19,445 bases of DNA from positions 1-19,445 of the forward strand of contig SKUG01000096.1 of assembly GCA_007122215.1 (NCBI GenBank), written 5' to 3'. Positions 8,193-14,436 of the stretch are shown here, piece after piece. The notes under the pieces were generated by a model. That model had not been told where the DNA came from. It ran no database searches and saw only the letters and a list, made by a program, of their open reading frames with translations. Within the stretch, counting starts at the first letter, position 1. The number at the start of each line of letters is the position of its first letter. The stretch comes from Thermoleophilia bacterium (GTDB taxonomy: Bacteria; Actinomycetota; Thermoleophilia; Gaiellales; SKUG01). Position numbers and translations under genes: made by a program.

Positions 8193-8273
8193 TCAGGCCT
8201 GGGTGATCACTGCCGAGGCGACGATGGCAAGTCCGGTGCTGAGGAAGATGGCGTAGCGGCTGGCCAGAAGCAT
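8193..8273 (-). CDS. Possible 26-residue single-helix membrane microprotein
   Basis: A short minus-strand frame from ATG at 8271-8273 to TGA at 8193-8195. It encodes MLLASRY followed by a continuous hydrophobic stretch (AIFLSTGLAIVASAVI) and ends TQA. This is a plausible single transmembrane helix with one positive residue near the start. AGGA lies eight bases before the ATG, and a promoter-like arrangement (TTGACC, 17 bp, CATGCT) lies 36 bases further upstream. It is too short for ordinary gene callers. I recognise no family, and a chance frame remains possible. If real, it could be a membrane regulator or a small subunit; the neighbouring minus-strand gene also encodes a membrane protein. 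Confidence 0.4.
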   Translation of the reverse strand: MLLASRYAIFLSTGLAIVASAVITQA

Positions 8274-8308
8274 GTTCGCGGTCCTGTGGGGGGAGGGGTC
8301 CTGCACCC

Positions 8309-8343
8309 AGCATGGACCTGTTGTGCACAACGGTCAACATGCT
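8309..8343 (-). promoter_or_regulatory. Promoter with a palindromic operator-like spacer
   Basis: On the minus strand TTGACC (8332-8337) and CATGCT (8309-8314) form -35 and -10 elements with the optimal 17-bp spacer. Inside the spacer is a perfect 12-bp palindrome, GTTGTGCACAAC (8320-8331). AGCATG (8309-8314) and CATGCT (8338-8343) form an outer inverted pair around it. A dimeric repressor bound here would block polymerase directly. It drives towards the putative microprotein. The -10 match is only three of six. Confidence 0.45.
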
Positions 8344-8376
8344 GTGACGAAGTGTTCGTGGGAAGCGTATCGAAGC

Positions 8377-9366
8377 TCACGGACCCGGCGGTGCAGTACG
8401 GCCGCGCCGCGCCAGCAGCCACGCGATCCCGGCACCCACCGCTGCAAGGATCGCCCCGGTCCCCAGCAGCAGCACGAGCCGCCGGCCCGGAACCGCGGCA
8501 GCCTCGAGCGTGAGCGTCGCTATCGTCCGGGCACCGGAGCCATCGATGCCGGCCGTGAGCAGCGATACCTGGGACCCGACCGAGGCGGCTACCAGCAGCA
8601 TCCCCACCCCGGCGGTGAGCATCGCGACCGAGAGCATCCCCCACCGCAGGCCAGGTGCGCCGCGACCGGCGACCAGGGCACCGCCCAGGGCTGCCACGGC
8701 AACGATGCCGAACGCGGCGATCGCGATCGCCAGCGATGACAGGAAGCCAGAGAGCGATGCGGCAGCGCGAACTGCGGCAGGACCGAGCAGCGCGATGTCC
8801 GCGACGTCCCGCAGCGAGCCGCAGCGCTCGCTGCCGGGCAGCCGCACGTCGACCTCCCCGATGGCGAACTCGCCGAGCGCCTGCTCGAGCGGCTCGACCA
8901 CGCCGAGCAGGTCGAGCATCCAGCCGTCATCGTCGATCGCCCCCGACTCGACCAGGTCGATCAGCTGGGCATGGCTCGCACGCTGGGCCCGCTCCCAGAG
9001 GCGGATGCCCGTATCGGTACCGATGGCGAGGGTGAGCAGCTGCCGCAGGGCCGGCTCGAGCGCTGCCAGCCTGGCACGCGCCGCGACACCGCCGGCCGGA
9101 AGGCGGCACCGCACCTGCTCGGCGGCCTCGTCGGCCAGCACCCCGCCCAGCGTGGCACGCTGGCGCGGCTCGCTCACGACCACCGAGGTCGCGGCCACCC
9201 AGCGGTCGGTATCCCGGATGCTGCGGTCGAGCTGCCAGGCCGTCACGGTGGCCGCGATGGCAAGGCCGGCCAGCACCGCCAGCAGCAGGCTCCCGACGCG
9301 TCGCCCCCTCGCTACAGGCGGGGACGCCGGGGTGTCGCTCGGGGGCTCCGTGGAGGCATCGTCCAT
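8377..9366 (-). CDS. Membrane protein with four predicted helices and a large extracytoplasmic domain
   Basis: A 329-residue protein. A short Pro-rich N-terminus is followed by a first helix at 24-44. An approximately 165-residue helical domain (45-208) is presumably outside the membrane and contains two cysteines, C87 and C182, that could form a disulfide. Helices follow at about 209-233, 243-264 and 297-318, with a short basic tail. The segment RDTDRWVAATSVVVSEP just after helix 1 resembles a widespread actinobacterial membrane family of unknown function in which an LDDTDRYV-like motif follows the first helix. No enzyme motif is seen. The ATG at 9366 is six bases from a TAGGCT -10 element, so the message is probably leaderless. 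Confidence 0.8.
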   Translation of the reverse strand: MDDASTEPPSDTPASPPVARGRRVGSLLLAVLAGLAIAATVTAWQLDRSIRDTDRWVAATSVVVSEPRQRATLGGVLADEAAEQVRCRLPAGGVAARARLAALEPALRQLLTLAIGTDTGIRLWERAQRASHAQLIDLVESGAIDDDGWMLDLLGVVEPLEQALGEFAIGEVDVRLPGSERCGSLRDVADIALLGPAAVRAAASLSGFLSSLAIAIAAFGIVAVAALGGALVAGRGAPGLRWGMLSVAMLTAGVGMLLVAASVGSQVSLLTAGIDGSGARTIATLTLEAAAVPGRRLVLLLGTGAILAAVGAGIAWLLARRGRTAPPGP

Positions 9367-9372
9367 GCCGGC

Positions 9373-9378
9373 AGCCTA
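9373..9378 (-). promoter_or_regulatory. Leaderless -10 element of the four-helix membrane protein gene
   Basis: On the minus strand TAGGCT is followed by exactly six bases and then the ATG at 9366. No Shine-Dalgarno sequence is present, which fits a leaderless transcript. A -35 element is not clear. Confidence 0.5.
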
Positions 9379-9446
9379 CCGGCCACCGCCCCGGCCCGGA
9401 TGGCCCGACACCCCGGTGCCCCATCGCAGCCGCCCGCCACAGCTGC

Positions 9447-9718
9447 TACAGTGACGGTGTCGGAGCCAGCCTGCGGTTGGCTTCGGTGAGGAATGCGCTT
9501 CTCCGCTGGTCTGTCGGGAATCCCCGACGACCGCCAGTTCGGAAGAGTTGAGTTCCGAACTGGCGAAGTACGTGTGCCACGCCCGTCGTGGCAGCGGAGG
9601 ACAGACGCAGCGATGGCATCCGATTCCCGCCCGGACACCCTGGTGGGCGAAGCCATGCCGCATCCTGCCTCGTCTTCGTTCGACGTCCACTGAACACAGA
9701 CAGACACAGGAGCAGACA
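9447..9718 (+). promoter_or_regulatory. Long, highly structured leader of the cold-shock gene
   Basis: This fills the 352-bp gap between the membrane protein and cold-shock genes. A TANNNT -10 candidate, TACAGT, is at 9447-9452, which would give a leader of about 260 bases. Four hairpins follow one another: 9464-9482 (8-bp stem with one G-T pair, 3-base loop), 9513-9528 (6 bp, 4-base loop), 9532-9565 (perfect 13 bp, 8-base loop) and 9575-9593 (perfect 7 bp, 5-base loop). The region from about 9600 onward is less structured and holds the ribosome-binding site AGGAG seven bases before the ATG. Long structured leaders that switch with temperature are known for cspA of enterobacteria. This one shows no similarity that I can recognise, so its function is inference. 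Confidence 0.6.
9613..9693 (+). CDS. Possible upstream leader ORF of the cold-shock gene (26 residues)
   Basis: An ATG at 9613 opens a 26-codon frame (MASDSRPDTLVGEAMPH...) ending at 9693, 25 bases before the cold-shock ATG. GGAGG lies 12 bases upstream, a longer spacing than ideal. The peptide has no recognisable feature. It could be a chance frame inside the leader, or a translated leader that couples to the downstream gene. I consider chance more likely. Confidence 0.2.
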   Translation: MASDSRPDTLVGEAMPHPASSSFDVH

Positions 9719-9916
9719 ATGCCAAACGGAACCGTCAAGTTCTTCAACGGCGACAAGGGCTACGGATTCATCCAGCCCGAGGACGGCAGCAAGGACGTCT
9801 TCGTCCACTACTCGAACGTGAGCGACAGCGTGAACCTCGACGAGGGCATGCGCGTCACCTTCGAGATGGGCGAGGGCCGCAAGGGTCCCGAGGCCACCGA
9901 CGTGCGCCTGGCATAA
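9719..9916 (+). CDS. CspA-family cold-shock protein
   Basis: A 65-residue single cold-shock domain that binds single-stranded nucleic acid and melts RNA structure. Both RNA-binding motifs are intact: RNP1 KGYGFI at 13-18 and RNP2 VFVHY at 27-31. The start GTVKFFNGDKGYGFI is near the family consensus, with FNGDKG instead of the usual FNAEKG. A normal ribosome-binding site (CAGGAGCAGACA) precedes the ATG. It is monocistronic, with a long hairpin-rich leader upstream and two strong hairpins downstream. Family members in actinobacteria may be constitutive as well as cold-induced; the leader suggests post-transcriptional control. Confidence 0.97.
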   Translation: MPNGTVKFFNGDKGYGFIQPEDGSKDVFVHYSNVSDSVNLDEGMRVTFEMGEGRKGPEATDVRLA

Positions 9917-9930
9917 CCCGGCTTCACGCC

Positions 9931-9954
9931 GGTCGTGGCCATGCGGCCACGACC
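9931..9954 (+). terminator. Strong terminator hairpin of the cold-shock gene
   Basis: GGTCGTGGCC (9931-9940) and GGCCACGACC (9945-9954) form a perfect 10-bp stem closed by ATGC, 14 bases after the stop codon. No T-tract follows, typical of high-GC actinobacteria. A smaller stem CCGGC/GCCGG overlaps its start. Confidence 0.75.
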
Positions 9955-9960
9955 ACGCTG

Positions 9961-9998
9961 CAGGGGCGTCATCGACCAGCCGGTCGGTGGCGCCCCTG
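9961..9998. terminator. Second long hairpin, probably a bidirectional terminator
   Basis: CAGGGGCG (9961-9968) pairs with CGCCCCTG (9991-9998). Pairing continues inward through 9969-9977 with 9982-9990, giving about 17 pairs with two G-T pairs, closed by AGCC. It stands between the converging cold-shock and release-factor genes and could stop transcripts from both sides. Confidence 0.65.
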
Positions 9999-10086
9999 TC
10001 GCGTTCCGGGGGGGGCAGGTAGCGTCGCGCAGCCCGGGGCGGACGGGCAGCATCGTCACCGGGACGCGGTGGAGCGCTGTCAGCCC

Positions 10087-11652
10087 CTAGGCCAGCAGGT
10101 CGCCCAGCAGCACGTCCGGGTGGCGCTCGCGACGATCCCGCAGCGCCCACTCGGTCGGAAACAGCGCGAGCGGCGTGCCGTTGGCCCGCTGCAGGACCCG
10201 CACGGACGGCCAGCTGCGAACCTCCGGCTCATCCTCCGTGCGCGTCTGCGCAGATGCCTTGTAGGGCAGGGGATCCAGCCGCACCTCGACCCCGAACTCA
10301 TCCCGCATGCGGTGGACGAACACCTCGAACTGCAGCTGGCCCACGGCCGCGGCCACCGGACGCTGCATGCCGACGCTGGGGTCCACGAGCAGCTGCACGA
10401 CACCCTCGCCTGCCAGCTGCTCCAGGCCTCGCTGGAACTGCTTCCGGCGCGAGGTGTCGGTGTTCACGACGTCACGGAAGATGTCGGGCGCGTAGGTCTT
10501 CAGCCGCGGGAACTCGACGGCATCGCCCGCGTGGATCGTGTCCCCGATGCGCATCTCGGCAGCTCCTGGCACGACGATCACGTCGCCCGGGTAGGCCTCG
10601 TCCACGGTGGCACGCTCGCGCCCGAACGGCTCGTGGGCATGGTTGACGACCACCGAGCGGCCCGTCCGCTGCACCGTGACGCGGTCACCGCGGGCAAAGC
10701 GCCCCGAGCAGATGCGGATGAACGCCGAGACGTCGCGGTGCCGGGGATCCATGTTGGACTGCAGCTTGAACACGAAGCCCGACAGGCCCGCGTCCACGGG
10801 CTGCGCGCCGCCGCTGGCAGTCGGCATCGCCTGGGGGGGCGGAGCATGCCGGAGCAGGACCTCCACGAGCTCGGCCACGCCCTGGTCGCGCACGGCCGCC
10901 CCGAAGAGCACGGGCGTGTGGCTGCCGCCGAGGAACGCCTCCCCATCAAAGCCGCCCGCTGCCTCCCAGGCCAGCTCGGCGCCGGCTGTCGCGGCCTCGA
11001 CCAGCTCGGGGTCGTCGGCATGGCGGGCACCCTCGAACGCGTGGACCTCGAGCCCTGGCAGGGTGACGAGCCCGGAGAAGCGATCGCCATCGCCGATCGG
11101 CCAGTTCAGCGGGCAGGCTGCCAGCTCGAGCGTGCGCTCGACCTCGTCCAGGAGCTCCAGCGGATCCCGGGCGGGGCGGTCGAACTTGTTGATGAAGGTG
11201 ATGATCGGCGTGTTGCGCGCGCGGCAGACCTCGAACAGGCGCCGGGTCTGGGGCTCGATGCCCTTGGCCGCATCGAGCAGCATGATCGCCGCATCGACCG
11301 CGCTGAGCACGCGGTAGGTGTCCTCGGAGAAGTCGCCGTGCCCCGGGGTGTCGAGGAGGTTGACGATGGTCCCGTCGACGTCCAGGCGCACCGCGCTGGA
11401 GGTGATCGAGATCCCGCGCTCCTGCTCGAGCGCCATCCAGTCGGTCACGGTGCCCGCACGCCCGCGCTTGGCACGCACCATCCCGGCCTCCTCGATCGCG
11501 CCGAACGCCTTCACGAGGTGCTCGGTGAGCGTCGTCTTGCCCGCATCCGGATGGGAGATCACCGCGATCGTGCGGCGGCGGGCGGCCTCGCTGCGGACGT
11601 GGCCGGCCGGTGCGGCGGTGGATGTGCCATCTGCTGACATGGCGCACAGCAT
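10087..11652 (-). CDS. prfC: Peptide chain release factor 3
   Basis: A 521-residue translational GTPase that recycles RF1 and RF2 from the ribosome after termination. The G domain has G1 SHPDAGKTTL (33-42), G2 GISIT (80-84), G3 DTPGHGDFSEDTYR (from 101) and G4 NKFD (155-158). The G1 variant SHPDAGKTT and the DFSEDTYR extension separate RF3 from EF-G (AHIDAGKTT). The length also fits RF3, which lacks EF-G domains IV and V. The C-terminal part contains the RF3-type QLQFEVFVHRMRDEFGVEV stretch. ATG at 11652 has a GGGA-like site; ATG at 11640 is an alternative. It follows carD by 63 bp on the same strand, with a GCGCAG/CTGCGC hairpin (11665-11680) just before the start. Confidence 0.95.
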   Translation of the reverse strand: MLCAMSADGTSTAAPAGHVRSEAARRRTIAVISHPDAGKTTLTEHLVKAFGAIEEAGMVRAKRGRAGTVTDWMALEQERGISITSSAVRLDVDGTIVNLLDTPGHGDFSEDTYRVLSAVDAAIMLLDAAKGIEPQTRRLFEVCRARNTPIITFINKFDRPARDPLELLDEVERTLELAACPLNWPIGDGDRFSGLVTLPGLEVHAFEGARHADDPELVEAATAGAELAWEAAGGFDGEAFLGGSHTPVLFGAAVRDQGVAELVEVLLRHAPPPQAMPTASGGAQPVDAGLSGFVFKLQSNMDPRHRDVSAFIRICSGRFARGDRVTVQRTGRSVVVNHAHEPFGRERATVDEAYPGDVIVVPGAAEMRIGDTIHAGDAVEFPRLKTYAPDIFRDVVNTDTSRRKQFQRGLEQLAGEGVVQLLVDPSVGMQRPVAAAVGQLQFEVFVHRMRDEFGVEVRLDPLPYKASAQTRTEDEPEVRSWPSVRVLQRANGTPLALFPTEWALRDRRERHPDVLLGDLLA

Positions 11653-11715
11653 GGCAGATCCCGCGCGCAGGATGCTGCGCCCGGCGAGACGGGCCGTGGT
11701 CCGGCGCGTGAGCGG

Positions 11716-12201
11716 CTAGTCGTCGCCCCAGCCGGCCGCCTTGTCGATGATCTCCATCGCCTCGTCGGGGGAGACGTCCATCGAGTAGCGAAGCTCCGAT
11801 GCCAGGCGCCGGCGCGCTGCCTCGAGCCCGGTGGCCTCGGTCGCCGAGAGCTTGGCACCCTCGCTGGTGCGGCCCACGAGGTCCCGCACGAGCTCGGCAA
11901 GGTCCATCGCATCCCCGGTCTGGGTCTTCTCCTGGACGATGCGCGCCCGATGCTGGTGGTTGTCGGGCATCTCTGCGCCGTCACCCTTGATCGTCGTCAG
12001 GAGCTTCTTCGCGCGGGTCGGCCCGACGACCGTGCGCAGGCCCCGGTCGAGCGCGACCTGCTCGGGCAGCATCAGCGTCATCTCGCCCAGGTCGAGGTTG
12101 ATGGTCAGGTAGGTCGTGCCGTCCCGTTCCTCGATCCCGGCAATGGTGCCGGCACCGTGGGGTGGACAGACGACGTGATCTCCGGGCTGGAAGTGGCTCA
12201 T
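11716..12201 (-). CDS. carD: CarD/CdnL-family transcription regulator
   Basis: A 161-residue protein that binds RNA polymerase beta and stabilises open promoter complexes, especially at rRNA promoters. The N-terminal RNAP-interaction domain (1-65) has the family start FQPGDHVVCPPHGAGTIAGI, then the beta-rich TLMLPEQVALDRGLRTVV. The remainder is the helical DNA-binding domain (AEMPDNHQHRARIVQEK, then ATEATGLEAARRRLASELRY). Length matches mycobacterial CarD (about 162). The start is the ATG at 12201 with AGGA just upstream; the frame extends further but that part reads as non-coding. It is probably co-transcribed with prfC downstream. Confidence 0.93.
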   Translation of the reverse strand: MSHFQPGDHVVCPPHGAGTIAGIEERDGTTYLTINLDLGEMTLMLPEQVALDRGLRTVVGPTRAKKLLTTIKGDGAEMPDNHQHRARIVQEKTQTGDAMDLAELVRDLVGRTSEGAKLSATEATGLEAARRRLASELRYSMDVSPDEAMEIIDKAAGWGDD

Positions 12202-12203
12202 GC

Positions 12204-12221
12204 TTCCTGTAACGTCAGGAA
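12204..12221 (-). promoter_or_regulatory. Small hairpin overlapping the carD ribosome-binding site
   Basis: On the minus strand TTCCTG and CAGGAA pair over six bases around a 6-base loop, ACGTTA. The right arm contains the AGGA that serves as ribosome-binding site two bases before the carD ATG. Folding would hide the site. A 6-bp stem of mixed composition is weak, and chance is quite possible. Confidence 0.3.
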
Positions 12222-12361
12222 TCGGCCGAAGCTTGAGTCGACGGGAAACCGGGCCTCGAACCGACGGAGGCGACCCGGCTCCGACCCCGATCCGTCCGTG
12301 AGTCGCGGCCCTGCCGGACGGCACCGTCCCCGGACCATGCCCGGCGCGGGGGTGCTCCAGC

Positions 12362-13021
12362 TCAGATCAGGCCGATGGAGATGCCGTCATCGATGCTGAG
12401 GTTCACGGGATCGCCATTGAAGTTGCGGACCCGCACCGTCAGGACGTTGCCAGCGCGAGAGACGGTTGCCCCGGCAACGTCCGCGTCCTCGGTCTCGAGT
12501 GACACCAGGACGTTGGTGAGCTGCCCGAGCTGGGTGGACAGGCCCGGGATGGCGACCTCGTACACACCGACCTCCGTCCTCGTTGCGGTGATGGCTCCCG
12601 CAGCGAGGCTGTTGTAGGAGCGCGCTGCCACGACGCTGGCTCCGGCTCCACCCTCCTCGATGTAGGCCGTTGCATAGACCTCGTACGCCGCCTCGATCCG
12701 CCCGCGGGCATCCGGCGCGAGCTTGTTCCAGCCGACCGAGCCGTTGCGGATCTTCGCAGCGGTGATGGCACCGTTGCGGACCATGGGCGTCGCGACCGAG
12801 TTGGGCGCGAGCTTGGCTGCGGTGACCGACCCGTTGCGCAGGTGCGCGGTGACGACCGCGTTGCGGGCGACCTTCGGCGTGGTGACGGCGCCGTTGCGCA
12901 GCTTCGGCGTGGTGACCGCGCCGTTGGCGATCCCGGCAGGGCCCACCGCCGCCACGGCGGTGCCGCCCAGGGCGACCACCAGGGCGAGGGTGGCGACGAT
13001 GAGGGCAGGCGAGGGCTTCAT
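12362..13021 (-). CDS. Secreted protein with decapeptide repeats (Thermoleophilia type)
   Basis: A 219-residue exported protein. Residues 1-25 form a signal peptide (MKPSPALIVATLALVVALGG...). Residues 33-102 form seven imperfect 10-residue repeats of the form NGAVTTPKLR / NGSVTAAKLA, ending KLAPDARGR. The C-terminal domain (105-219) is beta-rich with no cysteine or catalytic motif that I can name. I recall this signal-plus-repeat architecture as very common and expanded in Solirubrobacterales, probably as surface or extracellular proteins of unknown role. GGAGG lies 11 bases upstream of the ATG, and a -10 element TAAGGT is at 13060-13065. A small stem (12316-12329) downstream could act as terminator. 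Confidence 0.82.
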   Translation of the reverse strand: MKPSPALIVATLALVVALGGTAVAAVGPAGIANGAVTTPKLRNGAVTTPKVARNAVVTAHLRNGSVTAAKLAPNSVATPMVRNGAITAAKIRNGSVGWNKLAPDARGRIEAAYEVYATAYIEEGGAGASVVAARSYNSLAAGAITATRTEVGVYEVAIPGLSTQLGQLTNVLVSLETEDADVAGATVSRAGNVLTVRVRNFNGDPVNLSIDDGISIGLI

Positions 13022-13059
13022 GTGCGCGGGATCCTCCGGACGATTCGGCGTATCCGTCC

Positions 13060-13110
13060 ACCTTAGCGCAGCACCGGCGAGCCTGCGCAGGCGGTAGCAT
13101 CGGGGGCGCG
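13060..13110. promoter_or_regulatory. Divergent promoters with a 12-bp palindrome between the secreted protein gene and lysC
   Basis: The lysC side has TAGCAT (13095-13100), a TANNNT -10 element only ten bases before the lysC ATG, implying an almost leaderless transcript. The opposite side has TAAGGT (minus strand, 13060-13065). Between them is a perfect palindrome, GCCTGCGCAGGC (13081-13092), placed across the lysC core promoter where a repressor could act. No riboswitch leader fits in the few transcribed bases, so a lysine riboswitch can be excluded here. Confidence 0.45.
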
Positions 13111-14436
13111 ATGCCACGCAGCTTCGAGACACCGGCCGTGATCACCGATGACCGCCCCACACCCGATGGACCAGGGACCACCCCTGCCAGCGACGTGGTC
13201 GTGATGAAGTTCGGCGGCACGAGCGTTGCCGATGCCGACCGCATCCGTGCCGTGGCCAGGCGCGCCGTCGACGCCCATCGGGCGGGACGACGCGTGGTCG
13301 TGGTGGCCTCGGCGATGGGCCGCTCCACCGACCAGCTGATCGAGCTCGCCCGCGAGGTCACCAGCGGCTCGCACGAGCGCGAGATGGACATGCTCCTGAG
13401 CGTCGGCGAGCGGATCTCCTGCTCGCTGATCGCCATGGCGATCACCGACCTGGGCTGCGAGGCGGTGAGCCTCACCGGCTCGCAGGCCGGGATCGTCACC
13501 GACACCGCCCACGGGCGCGCCAAGATCGTGGACATCCGCGCCCACCGCCTGCACGAGGCGCTCGATGCCGGCAGGATCGTGCTCGTGGCGGGCTTCCAGG
13601 GCGTCTCGACCGAGCGGGACGTCACCACGCTGGGCCGCGGGGGCAGCGACGCGACGGCAGTTGCGCTGGCGGCGGCGCTCGGCGCACACTCCTGCGAGAT
13701 CTACACCGACGTCGATGGCGTCTACACCGCGGACCCCCGGGTGGTGCCGGGCGCGCGCAAGCTGCACTTCGTCTCCTACGAGGAGATGCTGGAGATGTCG
13801 GGGCACGGCGCCCGGGTGCTGATGATGCGATCGGTGGAGTTTGCCCGCAACTACTCGGTCCGGCTGCACGTGCGCTCGTCGTTCGTGGACGAGCCGGGCA
13901 CCTGGATCGGCGAGGAGGACGAGCGCATGGAGAAGGCGATCATCAGCGGGGTGGTGCACGACTCCTCCCAGGCGATGCTGGTCGTGGCCGGGGTCCCTGC
14001 CGGGGCCGGCGGCGTGGCTCGGCTCTTCGCGCAGCTTGCAGCCCGCGAGGTGAACGTCGACCTGCTGCTGCGCGCACCGGCCGGGGGCGAGGGCGGCAGC
14101 ATCGTCTTCACCGTTCCCGAGGGCGACCTGCCCCGCGCCGGCAGCGTGCTCGACGAGGTGGTGCCCGAGGTGGGCGCCGATGGCTGGTCGATGGATGCCG
14201 ACGTCGGCATCGTCTCCCTGGTCGGCGCCGGGATGCGCACCCACCCGGGCATCGCCTCGCGGATGTTCGAGACGCTCGCCACGGCGGGCATCGACTCGCT
14301 CGCGGTGGCCACCAGCCCGATCCGCGTGACGTGCGTGCTCCCTGCGGGACAGGTGGAGGCTGCCACGCGCGCCCTGCACGAGGCGTTCGAGGTCGACATC
14401 CTCGCCCAGGAACGCGAGCATGAGCCGATTGGCTGA
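13111..14436 (+). CDS. lysC: Aspartate kinase
   Basis: A 441-residue enzyme that phosphorylates L-aspartate, the first step to lysine, diaminopimelate, threonine and methionine. The kinase domain (29-270) has the nucleotide/aspartate-binding KFGGTSV at 33-39, SVGERISCSL, and TTLGRGGSDATAVALAAALG. Two ACT domains (about 285-435) provide feedback control; SSQAMLVVAGVPAGAG opens the first and LVGAGMRTHPGIASRMFETLA lies in the second. Compared with relatives it has about 28 extra N-terminal residues; the ATG at 13111 fits the promoter, but a start nearer residue 29 is possible. It overlaps lysA by 17 bp. An internal ribosome-binding site may produce a separate beta subunit. Confidence 0.96.
   Translation: MPRSFETPAVITDDRPTPDGPGTTPASDVVVMKFGGTSVADADRIRAVARRAVDAHRAGRRVVVVASAMGRSTDQLIELAREVTSGSHEREMDMLLSVGERISCSLIAMAITDLGCEAVSLTGSQAGIVTDTAHGRAKIVDIRAHRLHEALDAGRIVLVAGFQGVSTERDVTTLGRGGSDATAVALAAALGAHSCEIYTDVDGVYTADPRVVPGARKLHFVSYEEMLEMSGHGARVLMMRSVEFARNYSVRLHVRSSFVDEPGTWIGEEDERMEKAIISGVVHDSSQAMLVVAGVPAGAGGVARLFAQLAAREVNVDLLLRAPAGGEGGSIVFTVPEGDLPRAGSVLDEVVPEVGADGWSMDADVGIVSLVGAGMRTHPGIASRMFETLATAGIDSLAVATSPIRVTCVLPAGQVEAATRALHEAFEVDILAQEREHEPIG
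13913..13929 (+). promoter_or_regulatory. Internal ribosome-binding site for a LysC beta subunit
   Basis: AGGAGG at 13913-13918, an eight-base spacer and an in-frame ATG at 13927 lie inside lysC. Translation from here gives 169 residues comprising both ACT domains. In Corynebacterium glutamicum and Bacillus subtilis an in-frame internal start produces a beta subunit of about this size for an alpha2-beta2 enzyme. The bases also encode Glu-Glu-Asp-Glu, so the purine run may be partly coincidental. Confidence 0.55.

Noticed and set aside
6829..13092. The 12-bp palindromes at 6829, 8320 and 13081 as copies of one regulator's site
   Set aside because: The three sequences share no common half-site, and at this GC content roughly a dozen perfect 12-bp palindromes are expected by chance in a window this long. 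Only their positions make them worth noting individually.
13101..13110. A lysine riboswitch ahead of lysC
   Set aside because: The -10 element is ten bases from the start codon, leaving no room for a structured leader.
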